Both the position numbers and the translations under genes were made by a program. Shown here one piece after another: positions 9,417 through 19,415 of a stretch of DNA of 64,000 bases. This DNA is from Eutypella sp. D-1 (Eukaryota > Ascomycota > Sordariomycetes > Xylariales > Diatrypaceae). Under the pieces are notes generated by a model, which was given only the letters and a program-made list of their open reading frames with translations, was not told the DNA's origin and did not search any database. The DNA is taken from positions 124,001-188,000 of the forward strand of contig JAJTTP010000001.1 of assembly GCA_023313575.1 (NCBI GenBank). Reading direction: 5' to 3'. The stretch's first letter is position 1. Each line of letters opens with the position of its first letter.

Positions 9417-12280
9417 TCGGTCTCGCCATCGGCGTCGCTGGATTGTCTGGGTTGTTCTCCGCATGTGTAGATTGCTTCGAACTAGTCCAGCGAGGACGGT
9501 ATCTCGGGAAAGACTTTCTTTTACTCGAGACCAAGTTTACCAACCAGCGGTTACGACTAATTACCTGGGGTCGAGCCTGTGGATTCGCTAACCCCGGTGG
9601 ATATGACAGCAGACTCAATGAGGACGGTGAAGTTCGGAACTGCATAGAATCAACTCTTGTTCACCTCCTAACACTACTGAGGAATGGAAATAACTTAAGG
9701 TGCAAATACGGCGTTCACGAAGACGACCATAGGGATCATATATCTCTTGCGCTCTCTAGACCAAGCTCGTGGCTCAAGCCGAACCAACTGGCAGTCTACG
9801 CCCTGGGGAGGAAAGTACAGGAATTAGGAGAACGTGTACGGTCTACCCAAAAAGGAAATGGGCCTACGAAAACGATCCGTTGGGTGGTGGAAGACAGGCA
9901 AAAGTTCGCAGATCTCATTCAGCATTTGAAAGACTTGATTGACGACCTAGAGGGCCTTACACGTTTCGCGGGCATACAGGAGCGCCAGCAAGAACTCATC
10001 GACCAAGAAATTGAAGCAATCAACGACATCCCCGCGCTGGAGACGATTGATGAGGCGCGGGCAAGTCAACGTGATCCTATATCCGATGCCGCATCTATCC
10101 GACTGTGGACGGTGCGAGACAGGTTCCGTCAACCCGACGGCAGTGGCAGAGCAGGCATTAACTCCACGCATATGTCTCCTGCCTCGTCTCAGATTGATGA
10201 GTCGGAGAACGACTTTGACATCCTACCAACGATACCCACAATGCATCCGAGCCCGTCAGACGGTGCTAATTACCAGTATTTGTATCGCGTGCTCTGCTCC
10301 TCATCGCGAACAACAATATTCTTAGACGAGCCGACTCACAACCCTGTTGGGAAAGACGGCCAATGGCTAGTACTGGACGAAAAGTACCCGACGCAGAACT
10401 CGAAGTGTCTTCATCTCTGCGGCAAACGAGCAGTTCCCGACTTGGCCGCTTACTTGTCGCGATGCCGGACGATAGAATGGGTCGTCATAAAGGACTACCA
10501 TTGCCAACATAGTCTCGAGTGTCTCGATAACCCTCCTGCCCCTGAGGGCCAATCTATTCGTCTTGTCTCCGAAGACTTATGCTCCTCATTGAAACGCGTG
10601 TCCGTGTTGAGCTACATTGACGGCAGCCTTCCGGATTTCGAGCAATATTCGGAGCTTGCGTCTCCCTTCCTCTGGTACTGGAAACGCAAATACCATGTGC
10701 GGTACTGTTTGAATACTAAGCCGGAAGAGATAAGGTCACCTGCTTTGCGACTCCTCGACTTCATCGATGATCTGATGTCTTCAGAGTACTCGACCGTAGA
10801 GACGCAGCTATGGACGAAATCTATCTCATTTAAATATATTAATTACATCTTTGTGAGTTGGAATTCACCATTTAATCCAAGTGCACCTTTCTTATTGTCT
10901 AAAATAGTATGCTGGAGCAGTCGTGGTTGAAGCGGATCCACGGGGCTATGCCTATATGCAGGCATTCACCGTGGCCAAGTCCCCCAAAGTGATCCATGGG
11001 GTAAATGGGTATAAGTTCATGGAGCTATCAACCTACTGCCTAGAAGTTGCGGCGGGGCCAAGCTATTTCCGCCCAAGACGAAAGGGTTTCCGGATAGCTT
11101 TTGGTGATTCTGTGACGGCGCTGCCATTGTCCACGTTTTCGGTCGTTCCAATCTCTCACTCTGACGTGAGAAACCTTGAATGCGATCTACCAGAAAGGGG
11201 CAAGCAAGTTTGGGACTGTCGTCACAAACAAGTGGTTTCTTACAGAGAACGAAGTCTGGACCCAAGAAACCCTAGCGTAAGTTGTCATTGACCAAAATTG
11301 AAACTACATCCTATTAACAGCGTTTCAAGCGAGTTCGGCGGTATGTGGTCGACTTTACCATGTACCAGGAATCCCTAGGAAACCACGAGCCTTTCTTCGC
11401 GGATGATGGCAGCCAACAAACCCCGTTTATAACCTCTCTAGGACAGGCAGACAGTATCAGCAACGAGCTTCTGATGCTCATGCCGCCAACATTGCATGCA
11501 TTCGACCTGCAGAGTCACAAGTGGCGGGAGCTTCGGGTATCTGATATTTCTTCAGTACATTGGGATGACTCATTATTAAGTGACTTAGCCCTCGACGATG
11601 GAAAGAAAAGCCTTCTCATCAGCTCAATCAAACCGTTTCGCCCCCGTCGATATAGAGAAGACGATAAACAGGATCTACCGGCCAGTGTGATTATTCACTG
11701 CCACGGCGGCGCAGAATCCGATAAGACGTTTGCTGCCGAAGCGATCGCTGAGTATACGGAACGACCTCTATACCAGTTGGATGCCGCCGACTTTGGGACA
11801 ACGGCGAAGCAGGCCGAGGTAGCTATTAACGAAGCAATGTTGTTTGCGGCGTCATGGCAATGTGTTCTCCTCTTAGATGACGTCGGATTATATCTAGAGG
11901 AAGCTTCAAAGAGGGACATGGGCCGAAATGCGCTCGCGTCTGCCTTGATGCGTCTCATGGACAACTTCAATGGAATTTTGGTCATTACCACAACGGATGT
12001 CGATAGGATGACTGTGGCTTTTAAGTCCCGCATCCATTTAACTCTACCGTTCCTACCACTTCAAAGTCAGCATCAAGGTCGTCTCTGGGAGAAGTTTTTA
12101 GAGCCTATTATGAGTTGGGATGACGATGAACCCCCGAGGAAAAAACTAGAAAAGTATTCCTTCAATCGCCATTCCATTTGTACCGTTGTTACGACGGCTA
12201 AAAGACTCGCTGATTCGCGGAGAAAGCGAATGGACTATGACGACATTGAGGAGGTTATGAAGCTAAATAATTTGAAGTGA

Positions 12281-12654
12281 GGCTAAGGATGGACTTCCCA
12301 GAATGCTACATGCCTACTAGGTATGGTAAATAGATACATACACTCAAGGTTGATAAGCCATGAGATAGAACCTGCTATTGAACAGCAACCCCCTAGCAAA
12401 GGCGTCAGTAGTGGGATTGCTTTATGCTTCTTGTGCGTTCCAAGTCTAACACGACATATACCATTACATGGATTTCCTTGAACCGGGTTCAACCCATGAA
12501 GGTAGGTATGGAAACTGGTACATGGCGATGTCATGAATCTGGTGGCAGGATGATAACAATATCAATACAGTCTTGCAAGGTATCATCAGTACATACCATC
12601 AACATTAAGTAGCAGTTAATAATGTTCACGTGTCTCTAGGCTATAGATCTAATC
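12281..12654. other. Spacer between convergent genes
   Basis: 374 bases between the stop codons of the HeLo/AAA gene and the MFS gene, which point toward each other. Presumably 3' untranslated regions; no ORF or repeat is supported. Confidence 0.5.
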
Positions 12655-14364
12655 TCACCGGGAAGACATATCCACATCATCAATCCACCAAAGAATGGCC
12701 CAATTCATTACCGCCACGATCCCTAATAGCCATAGCGGTAGTCCGACCAAGTTGTGGGCAAGGCCCCAGCCGAGCAGTATACCACCTACCACCGGACCCA
12801 TGATACGGGCTGTGCTCGAAATACTGGAAGCCATGCCATGTACAGTCCCCAGTAATTCCGGGCTCGGTGCTGAGTCGTTTACCAACATCACAGTGGCTAG
12901 GTTCACAAATGTCCGAGACAAGACATGCATTGTCAGAACAGCGGATAAAGACGTCCAGACCAGGCCATCGTTGTCAGGTAGAAGGACCAGGAAGGGCAGC
13001 AGGGAGTACGCGATGATGCTAAGCGGCAGGAAAACGCGATAAGATTTACGGACTCCCAGACTACTGATGAGCCTCGGGTACAGAAGCAATTGGAGTGGTA
13101 TTCCTATCATTCCGATGGTCGTATTGGCGAATCCAATCTTCTCGCTAGAGAGTCCAAGACCACCGGTAAATCGGAACGGCAAGTGAAAATTGCGGCTATC
13201 CGTTTTGGGTGTCGGGAGAAGGCTGAAGAAGATCGAATTAAATGCTGAGACGTGAAGCGACTGGAGAAATCGCTGTAACATGGTGAGGCAGACGTTTCTC
13301 GTCAAGACAGCCCGGAATGGAGTCCGGCCCTTGCACTCGACCTCGGAGAGCGGAGTCTCATGGGCTTCATTGCTCCGAGATCGGTCCGTTGCGGCAATAG
13401 ATGGTATATCGCTATTGACGTGATTATACGCATATTCAAAGGGTTGGCGTCTTAGTATCGTTCTTTGGAGGTATCTTCCAAGCCTGCGGCCTGGATCGGG
13501 TCGATGTCGCAGCTGCCGATGGGTTTCATCAAGACCCAAGATGACCCCAAGAGCCGCTATGGCCAGAACTACAGAGCAAAATAAATTGGGCAGTGCATAC
13601 GGGAAACTCTGGAGCCATTGAACGCCGTCGGCACCTCCGAAAAGGGATCCAGGCCCGAAAAGACTTGGGAGGGAGTGAACAGGATCAGCTAGGAAACCAC
13701 TCAGGAGCGGCCCAATGATGACGCCGACGTTGAAGCACATGGGAAGAAGCAGGAAGGCCCGGGATTGGTATCTTGTAATTATGTATCAGCGTTTGCCTCC
13801 TCAGGTTCCCTGATAGATTTGACATAGATCTTACCGTTTATCAACCACAATTTCGGAGACCATAGTCCTGAGCACCCCGACGTTTCCGTTTAGTGACCCA
13901 GCGAGGAACCGAAAGAAGAATGCAGCATGAAGAGATGTTGAAAATGCCATCCCCAGCGCCGATATAGCCGATCCAACAAGGCCAATAATCAAAACCCGTT
14001 TCCGGCCGAGACGAGGACTATCGGCGGCATGTCCCCACCACATAGACGTCAGGACCTGTGCAGCAGCGAATACAGCGGTGAGGTATCCAGCCTGCTTGGC
14101 GATTTCCGCGGCACCAAGGTGTGGGCTGAACCATCGTAGTTGGTAAAAGAGGTAGGACGTCAACGATCGTTCGCTCAAGGGCTCTGCCAGACGGGCAAAT
14201 ACAATGACAGCCAGCTGACCTTTCCTCGGGATGGTCGCCCAGGAGATTGGCGGAGGCTCCGTTGGAGGCGGCAGGCTCACGTATTCTCCAAGAAGGGGTG
14301 CCTGCTCTGAAGAGTCCGATGCCGGACTATGTCTAGCCGGCTCGTCGGATAACGAACGGCTCAT
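12655..14364 (-). CDS. MFS transporter, DHA1 / multidrug-like family
   Basis: Start ATG 14364-14362. Exons 14364-13835 and 13771-12655 are joined by a 63-bp GT..AG intron (phase 2), giving 548 residues. The N-terminal ~65 residues are soluble and Ser/Pro-rich with a PLLGEY acidic-type sequence. About 12 membrane helices then follow in two halves, with a large polar central loop around residues 280-340. The signature motif A is clear after helix 2 (GHAADSPRLGRKRVL). The overall look is that of the tetracycline-resistance/ZIF1-like DHA1 transporters of fungi, proton-driven exporters of small organic compounds at the plasma or vacuolar membrane; the substrate cannot be read. It is divergent from the ferric reductase, and three iron-type GATA sites lie in the shared promoter, so a role in iron-linked export is plausible but inferred. 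Confidence 0.9.
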
Positions 14365-15081
14365 GATGAATGATGTGGTGCAACGCTGTGTTCGTCGTAA
14401 CGCACAGGATTATATCAAGGACATATGAAAAACATTGGATATTATGAAGAAAGAAGAAGCTCGCTGCCGAGCATTTCCCCAAGCGATAAAACACCACTGG
14501 AGCCATTATGATTTCTTCCGACCCTAAATCCACCCACCCTCTCCTTCACGTCGGAACATTTCGATATTTGCTCATCGTATCGGCAACAAGGGTCCCTCGA
14601 CACGCTGGGAAGTTCTTGTCAGTCCCCTATATCGAGAGCCAGTCAACTAGCCGAGCTGTTCACCGTGAAGAATTCGAGCGGGGCTCAATCCCTGTCGACC
14701 AGGTTTACCAAGAGGATTTTATTTCACAGTGAGAAAAATGTAAAGCTAAAATCCTGGCACGATGGGGCTCGCTCGGCCGGATTCATTATCAGATCAGACT
14801 AATTCCTTATCAGATGAAACCCCACGTGGCTTTAGGTGGGGCATCTGATAATCCTTACAGGGGTCCACACCCTCGGTTCATCTGGAGGCAGGGGGGTGAT
14901 GTGGTCTGGATTAGAACCGACTTCCGGGTCACTCCGTCGGGGACCAGACAGTCGCAAGCTTTATGTACATATTTGGCCAGAAATCCGGTGGCGTAGCAAG
15001 CCGAGTTTGACGTCTATCCCATGTATCAGATGTGTCGTTCAACCAGGGTCCAGTTACGCGATTTCAAACGTCACGACGGCC
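14365..15081. promoter_or_regulatory. Bidirectional promoter: MFS transporter / ferric reductase
   Basis: A 717-bp divergent intergenic region. It holds three exact ATCWGATAA sites: 14786-14794 and 14807-14815 (both minus) and 14843-14851 (plus). ATCWGATAA is the established consensus of fungal iron-responsive GATA repressors (SreA/SRE/URBS1 family). The cluster lies about 230-300 bp from the reductase ATG and about 420-490 bp from the transporter ATG. Confidence 0.7.
14786..14851. promoter_or_regulatory. Cluster of three iron-type GATA sites (ATCWGATAA)
   Basis: Two inverted copies (TTATCAGAT) and one forward copy (ATCTGATAA) within 66 bp. About one such site is expected by chance in 64 kb, so this density is not random. 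Binding by a SreA-like repressor under iron-replete conditions is inferred from the consensus. Confidence 0.72.
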
Positions 15082-16918
15082 ATGATCCCAGATGTCAAAC
15101 CTCCCAGCCCGAAGCAGCTAAAGAATGAAGAGGCCCTAGAAATCTATGCCGCTTTTCTATGTGGCTTGATTATTCTTGTTGTTGTAGCTCGCGGTTTGCG
15201 GAAGATCTGCGACAAAACCGCAGTCCCAGAGGTATCTCAGGGGTTACGGGATGATGGTCGTAAGGCCTGTATCTTAGTCTTTCGGTACGCGAAGTCAGCT
15301 CATATTTTAGCCTCATAGTATACTAACTTTATACTTCATAGGCAACTGGAAAAGAGGCTAGCTTGGGGATGGGCCGGCCAGCCCTCGTGTGGACTCATCC
15401 TGGTCGTTGCCATCTATGTGTTCGGCAACGTCCTTCTTTCAGTCACTATTCTCGCCACCCATCGGGTAAACCATTGGGCCTCTAGATTTGGATGGTATTT
15501 CTGCATCATATCCGGCTCAGGTCTAATTCATAGCTGACATCTCTCCTTAGGCTAGGAGCTGCGAACATGGCGCTATGCGTCTTTCTCGGACTGAAAAACA
15601 CACCGCTCGGCCCTGTCGCAGCTGTTGCACACACTGAATTGAATATTCTTCATCGCATTGTGGGCTACATAACAGCCCTTGAGGTATTCGTTCACGCTAT
15701 CCTATATACAGTGCATTTCGGTCGTCAGGGCCGTTGGGCAACTCTGATAGAAGAAGGCAATTTACAGGGCCTCGGGGCTGGAATTGCCATGATCGTCCTC
15801 CTTATGGGTTTTCTCAGGCATCGAGGCTACGAGATCTTTTATGTTGGGCACATATTGGGTTTTACGGCAGCTGTAATACTCACAGGGCTTCACAGGCCAG
15901 ACTGGGCCAAGAAGCTTCCAATCGTGATGCTAGTCACTGCTTGCATGTGGTCACTGGATCGCATAATCCGAGCAACAAGAATATTACGCAATCTGGTGAA
16001 CAATCCTGTGACGTTCTACCCGCTTCCGGATGGCGGTGCACGGTTACTATTGAAGAAACCTGGCGCCGAGGTAGCTTTTCCGGGGTCACACGGATTTTTA
16101 TGGATCCCGCGAATTCATCCGTACGCGAGCCACCCGTTTACTGTCGTCAATAACGGCCCCGCGGGCTTGGAGCTCGTCATCGCGTCTCGTGGAGGCTTCA
16201 CCAAGAGTGTTTCCAAGTTTGCAGCTCAGTATCCTGGCTGTACTCAATGGGCTTCAATCGACGGGCCATATGGGTCTCTACCAGACACAGAGGTGTACGA
16301 CAGACTAATCCTTATATCAGGGGGAAGTGGGGCTGCTTTCACGTTCGGCCTCGTAAACCGGATCTTGAACAAGTGTGAAAGTTCCCGAATCCAGTCCACC
16401 CGCTTTGTGTGGGCAGTAAAACATACCAGTGTGTACACTCCCTTGAAAACTAAGGTTTGGGCTTCGCTGACTTTCAAGAAGAACATTTAACCTGGTTCCA
16501 GGAGAACCTAAGCAAGCTCAGCTGGGTTAAACAGGATATAGACGTGAAACTATATGTAACCCGGGAGGAAGTAGGAGCAAGGCTGGGAATTACTGTGCAT
16601 AAGGGTCTCGCATCAGACGGTGTTCAGAGCTCGACACCATTACTTGAGCAAACAGCCTTCACCTATAAGACAGTTACGGAGATGGACCATATAGAAAAGT
16701 TGGTTAATGAACAAGCGGCTAACATCAAATTCGAAAAGCCGAATGCGAAAGACGTGATCACGGAGGCGATGCAGGGAGTTGGAAAAGCACACCGAGTATT
16801 TCTAGCAGCCTGCGGTCCAAAGTCGCTGATAGATGCCGTCAGAGAATCGGCCGACACTTATAAGACTGGGGATGGCTACAGGATAGACGTTCACTCTGAG
16901 GACTTTGGCGGCTGTTAG
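15082..16918 (+). CDS. Ferric reductase transmembrane component (FRE/NOX family)
   Basis: Exons 15082-15284, 15342-15494, 15551-16428 and 16479-16918, joined in phase by 50-57 bp introns, encode 557 residues. It should reduce Fe(III) (free or siderophore-bound) at the plasma membrane by moving electrons from NADPH through FAD and two hemes. Both heme helices show the H-x13-H spacing: HRIVGYITALEVFVH and HILGFTAAVILTGLH. The FAD motif is HPFTVVN, the NADPH nucleotide loop is GGSGAAF, and the C-terminal cysteine motif is AACGPKS. The N-terminus carries a hydrophobic helix but no obvious cleavable signal. The start was chosen as the first ATG in the frame that reads into that helix. It shares its promoter with the DHA1 transporter and is followed by an MFSD1-like transporter on the same strand, each with iron-type GATA sites upstream. 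Iron-starvation induction is inferred. Confidence 0.92.
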
Positions 16919-17450
16919 AGTAGATAGAACAAGTAGTATATAGCATCAGGATAGACGATGATAAATATCCACTTCTATTTTCGCGTCCACGGCTTCTCCT
17001 CACGTCGGCCAATGTCGGAGCCCCTTTCATCCCACGACTAACGGACCGTTCGCTGCTCCACAGAAAGTCGGCCGTCAGACATAAATATTTTCCCTGACTC
17101 GTCCTGCCGGTCTCCTTTAGTACACCACACTAACAGGGATGGTGTCTCCGATGCACGATGGGCGGGCTAGGTGGGTTGCACATTAGCACGTGCATGATGA
17201 AGCTAGTAACGGTGGACACTACTTCATTGTGGATACATCGCCGAGTACCGGCTTTGGTAAAATTATCTGATCGATCAGATAAGTGTACAACATGGTGCCT
17301 GGATAATCCGATGTCCTACACTTTTCATGTAAGGATCTTTATATAACAAGCTCCTACTTCGACTTGGCCTCCTCTCATGATCTGCTTCTCTATCTTCACT
17401 TTGCCTAAGATTTGTCTTAATTACTATCAAGCAAATAGTAACTTGCTATT
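16919..17450. promoter_or_regulatory. Promoter region of the MFSD1-like transporter
   Basis: Spacer between the ferric reductase stop and the next ATG. No ORF is supported. It contains the GATA palindrome at 17263-17282, about 170 bp before the start codon. Confidence 0.55.
17263..17282. promoter_or_regulatory. Perfect palindrome of two iron-type GATA sites
   Basis: TTATCTGATCGATCAGATAA is a 20-bp perfect palindrome made of two convergent ATCAGATAA sites. Paired ATCWGATAA sites suit the two-finger GATA repressors that control iron uptake in fungi (established family knowledge); binding here is inferred. Confidence 0.75.
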
Positions 17451-19415
17451 ATGGCTTCCAGAGACGCTGGTCCCGAGCCCATGCCAACTACTGACGAGGT
17501 AGTCGTCATGGCTGCAGATTCTGAGCCTGATGAGAAGCGCATCGTAGACGTCACCGACCGCTCCACAGAAGACTCGGATCGACTGAAGGATTTTCCCTTG
17601 ACCTGGAAACTTGCCGCTCTCGTCTGTGGTATTGCCCTGTCCTGGGGCTCGTCATTTTCAGAGAATACTCTCGGGCCCCTGAAGAGCACGCTGATAAAGA
17701 AGCTCAACATCACGAATTCCCAGGTTTGTACCCACTAAAGAGATTGAATATTTCGAAGGTTTGCAGCTGACACCGATCTGTTTGAAGTATGGCGCTATCT
17801 CATCAGCCACGTCACTTGTGAACTCGATACTCCCCATCATTGGTGGATATGGGCTCGACTATTACGGAGTGGAATGGTATGCTTCTTCATGCCCTTATTC
17901 TTTTATGCACGACAGATATGATAGACGTACATGTGTGACACTTGCTAAGATGTTTCCGCTTTCCGCAGGGGTTCGATGGTTTGTTCAATCGCAATATTTA
18001 TCGGCGCAGTAATATCGGCGGCTGGCTCTAACCAGGACTCTTTCGCACTCGTTGTGGCGGGTCGAGTCATCATGGGTTTCGGAAGTACGGTTATCGAGAC
18101 TTGTACATCCAAAGTCAGTTATCCGAGAAAGAGCATGCTTTTTCTGTGCCACAACCTAACATTTGCCTATAGATTCTGGCGCATTGGTTCCAGCACAGAG
18201 GCCTCGGTCTTGTATACGGCCTAGATTTATCCATCGGTACGCTATAGGTGGTACATTCCTAGAAACACCATATGTAACATTGACTAATAGATGCTATCAT
18301 CGAGTTGCAGGAAAACTCATCGTACTACTTGCGAAGGCTACTGCCGTTCCCATGCGAGATGCTTCCTCGTTCTGGGGCTGGGCACTTTGGATCCCCGCTA
18401 TCGTCTGCTTCGCCAACCTGATCCAGAACATCCTCTATGTGTGGTGGGCTAGGAGTCGGCCAGAATGGACGCGCATGTCCACCGGCCGGCGAGAAGTAAC
18501 GACAGCCATGCAACGAGAAAACACCGCAACGGAACGCAGCGAGGTTGTTACTGTCAATACCAGTGCAAGTTCGAGGTGGTTCAATGCATTCAAGACGGTG
18601 ATTGGCGGTGTCCCACGATTCTTTTGGTTGCTTACCTGCACACAAATCCTGCAGGCTGGTGTTGTGGGTGGCTTCAACGGCCTCAACGCCGACATCATCA
18701 AAAATACAAGGGGCTCAACTGACCAGCTCGCTGGCTACACGTCGGCGGTGCAGCAAGTCATCCCCGTTGTCTGCGCGCCAATGATCGGTGCTTTCTTTGA
18801 TTTTTTCGGGCACAGAATGGCGTTCGTGAGTTTGACTTCGGCCATCTGGATCCTGGTGTATAGCCTCATCGGGTTCAGCCAGACTAATGCGCTGGGTTCC
18901 ATGATCATCGCTTCCGTAGGATCGACCATGAACGCCCTCCCGTTCATAGCGTCTATCCCATTAATAGTGCCGAACCAACTGCAATTAGGACTCGTGTTCG
19001 GCATCTGGAAGGCTTTCAATAACAGCGGGAGTGTGATCGTCGACATGATTGCCGGGAGGCTACAGGACATAACGCCAGGAGGTACATATGAGCGGGTCAT
19101 CGCGTTCTTCATAGCCGTAAAAGGTCTGGAGTTCTGCTTGGGCCTCTTCTACGGGGTACTAGACAAAAGGTACGTCAATTGTGAACTTGGCATAACCATA
19201 AATTCAAGGTTTACTAACGACGCTGTCGTTTGTGTAGATACCTTGCCAGCGTCCTCACTCTTAGCGAAAAGAAGCGCATGGAGTTGGAGCGAGATGACAA
19301 GATTGGGAACCCGATAGGACGTCAACCTGCTAAGACGTTCACGGCAATTGGAATCGCACTGCTCTGCTCCCTAATCATCATTGCTTGGGTTTTATTCATC
19401 AAGTATTCTATTTGA
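17451..19415 (+). CDS. MFS transporter, MFSD1-like
   Basis: Six exons (17451-17723, 17788-17876, 17969-18113, 18173-18236, 18311-19169, 19238-19415) keep phase throughout and give 535 residues. A soluble, acidic N-terminus of ~55 residues precedes about 12 membrane helices. The sequence after helix 1 (SENTLGPLKSTLIKKL) and the GRVIMGFGSTVIET segment resemble the fungal MFSD1-like branch of the major facilitator superfamily. The last helix lies close to the C-terminus. The substrate is unknown; vertebrate MFSD1 is a lysosomal transporter, so a vacuolar location is possible. It follows the ferric reductase on the same strand, and its promoter holds a palindromic pair of ATCWGATAA sites. I infer it belongs to the same iron regulon. 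The first intron runs from 17724 to 17787, skipping an in-frame-looking extension. Confidence 0.9.

Larger units (their letters stand above)
2816..12280 (+). pseudogene. HeLo-domain / AAA ATPase gene interrupted by a Copia element
   Basis: The ATG is at 2816. Four further codons follow, then a Copia element begins at 2831. The same frame resumes at 9422, directly after the second copy of the 5-bp target duplication. Downstream exons are 9422-10852, 10908-11276 and 11321-12280, all in phase, for about 924 codons without the insert. Residues ~6-210 look like a HeLo domain (hydrophobic N-terminal helix, then the conserved helical bundle), the membrane-targeting cell-death module of HET-S-type fungal incompatibility proteins. 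A linker and a DUF7025-like region (~400-620) follow, then an AAA+ ATPase module. The Walker A is GGAESDKT, with Asp for the usual Gly before Lys-Thr. The Walker B ends LLLDD instead of DE. Sensor 1 is TTTD where relatives often have TTN. Apart from the insertion I see no stop or frameshift, so the disruption may be fairly recent. Loss of function is inference. Confidence 0.85.

Noticed and set aside
9443..10930. Taking the ORF at 9443 as a complete gene start
   Set aside because: It begins at TTG, not ATG. The frame is open upstream to 9422 at the retrotransposon edge, and the true ATG lies at 2816 on the other side of the insertion.
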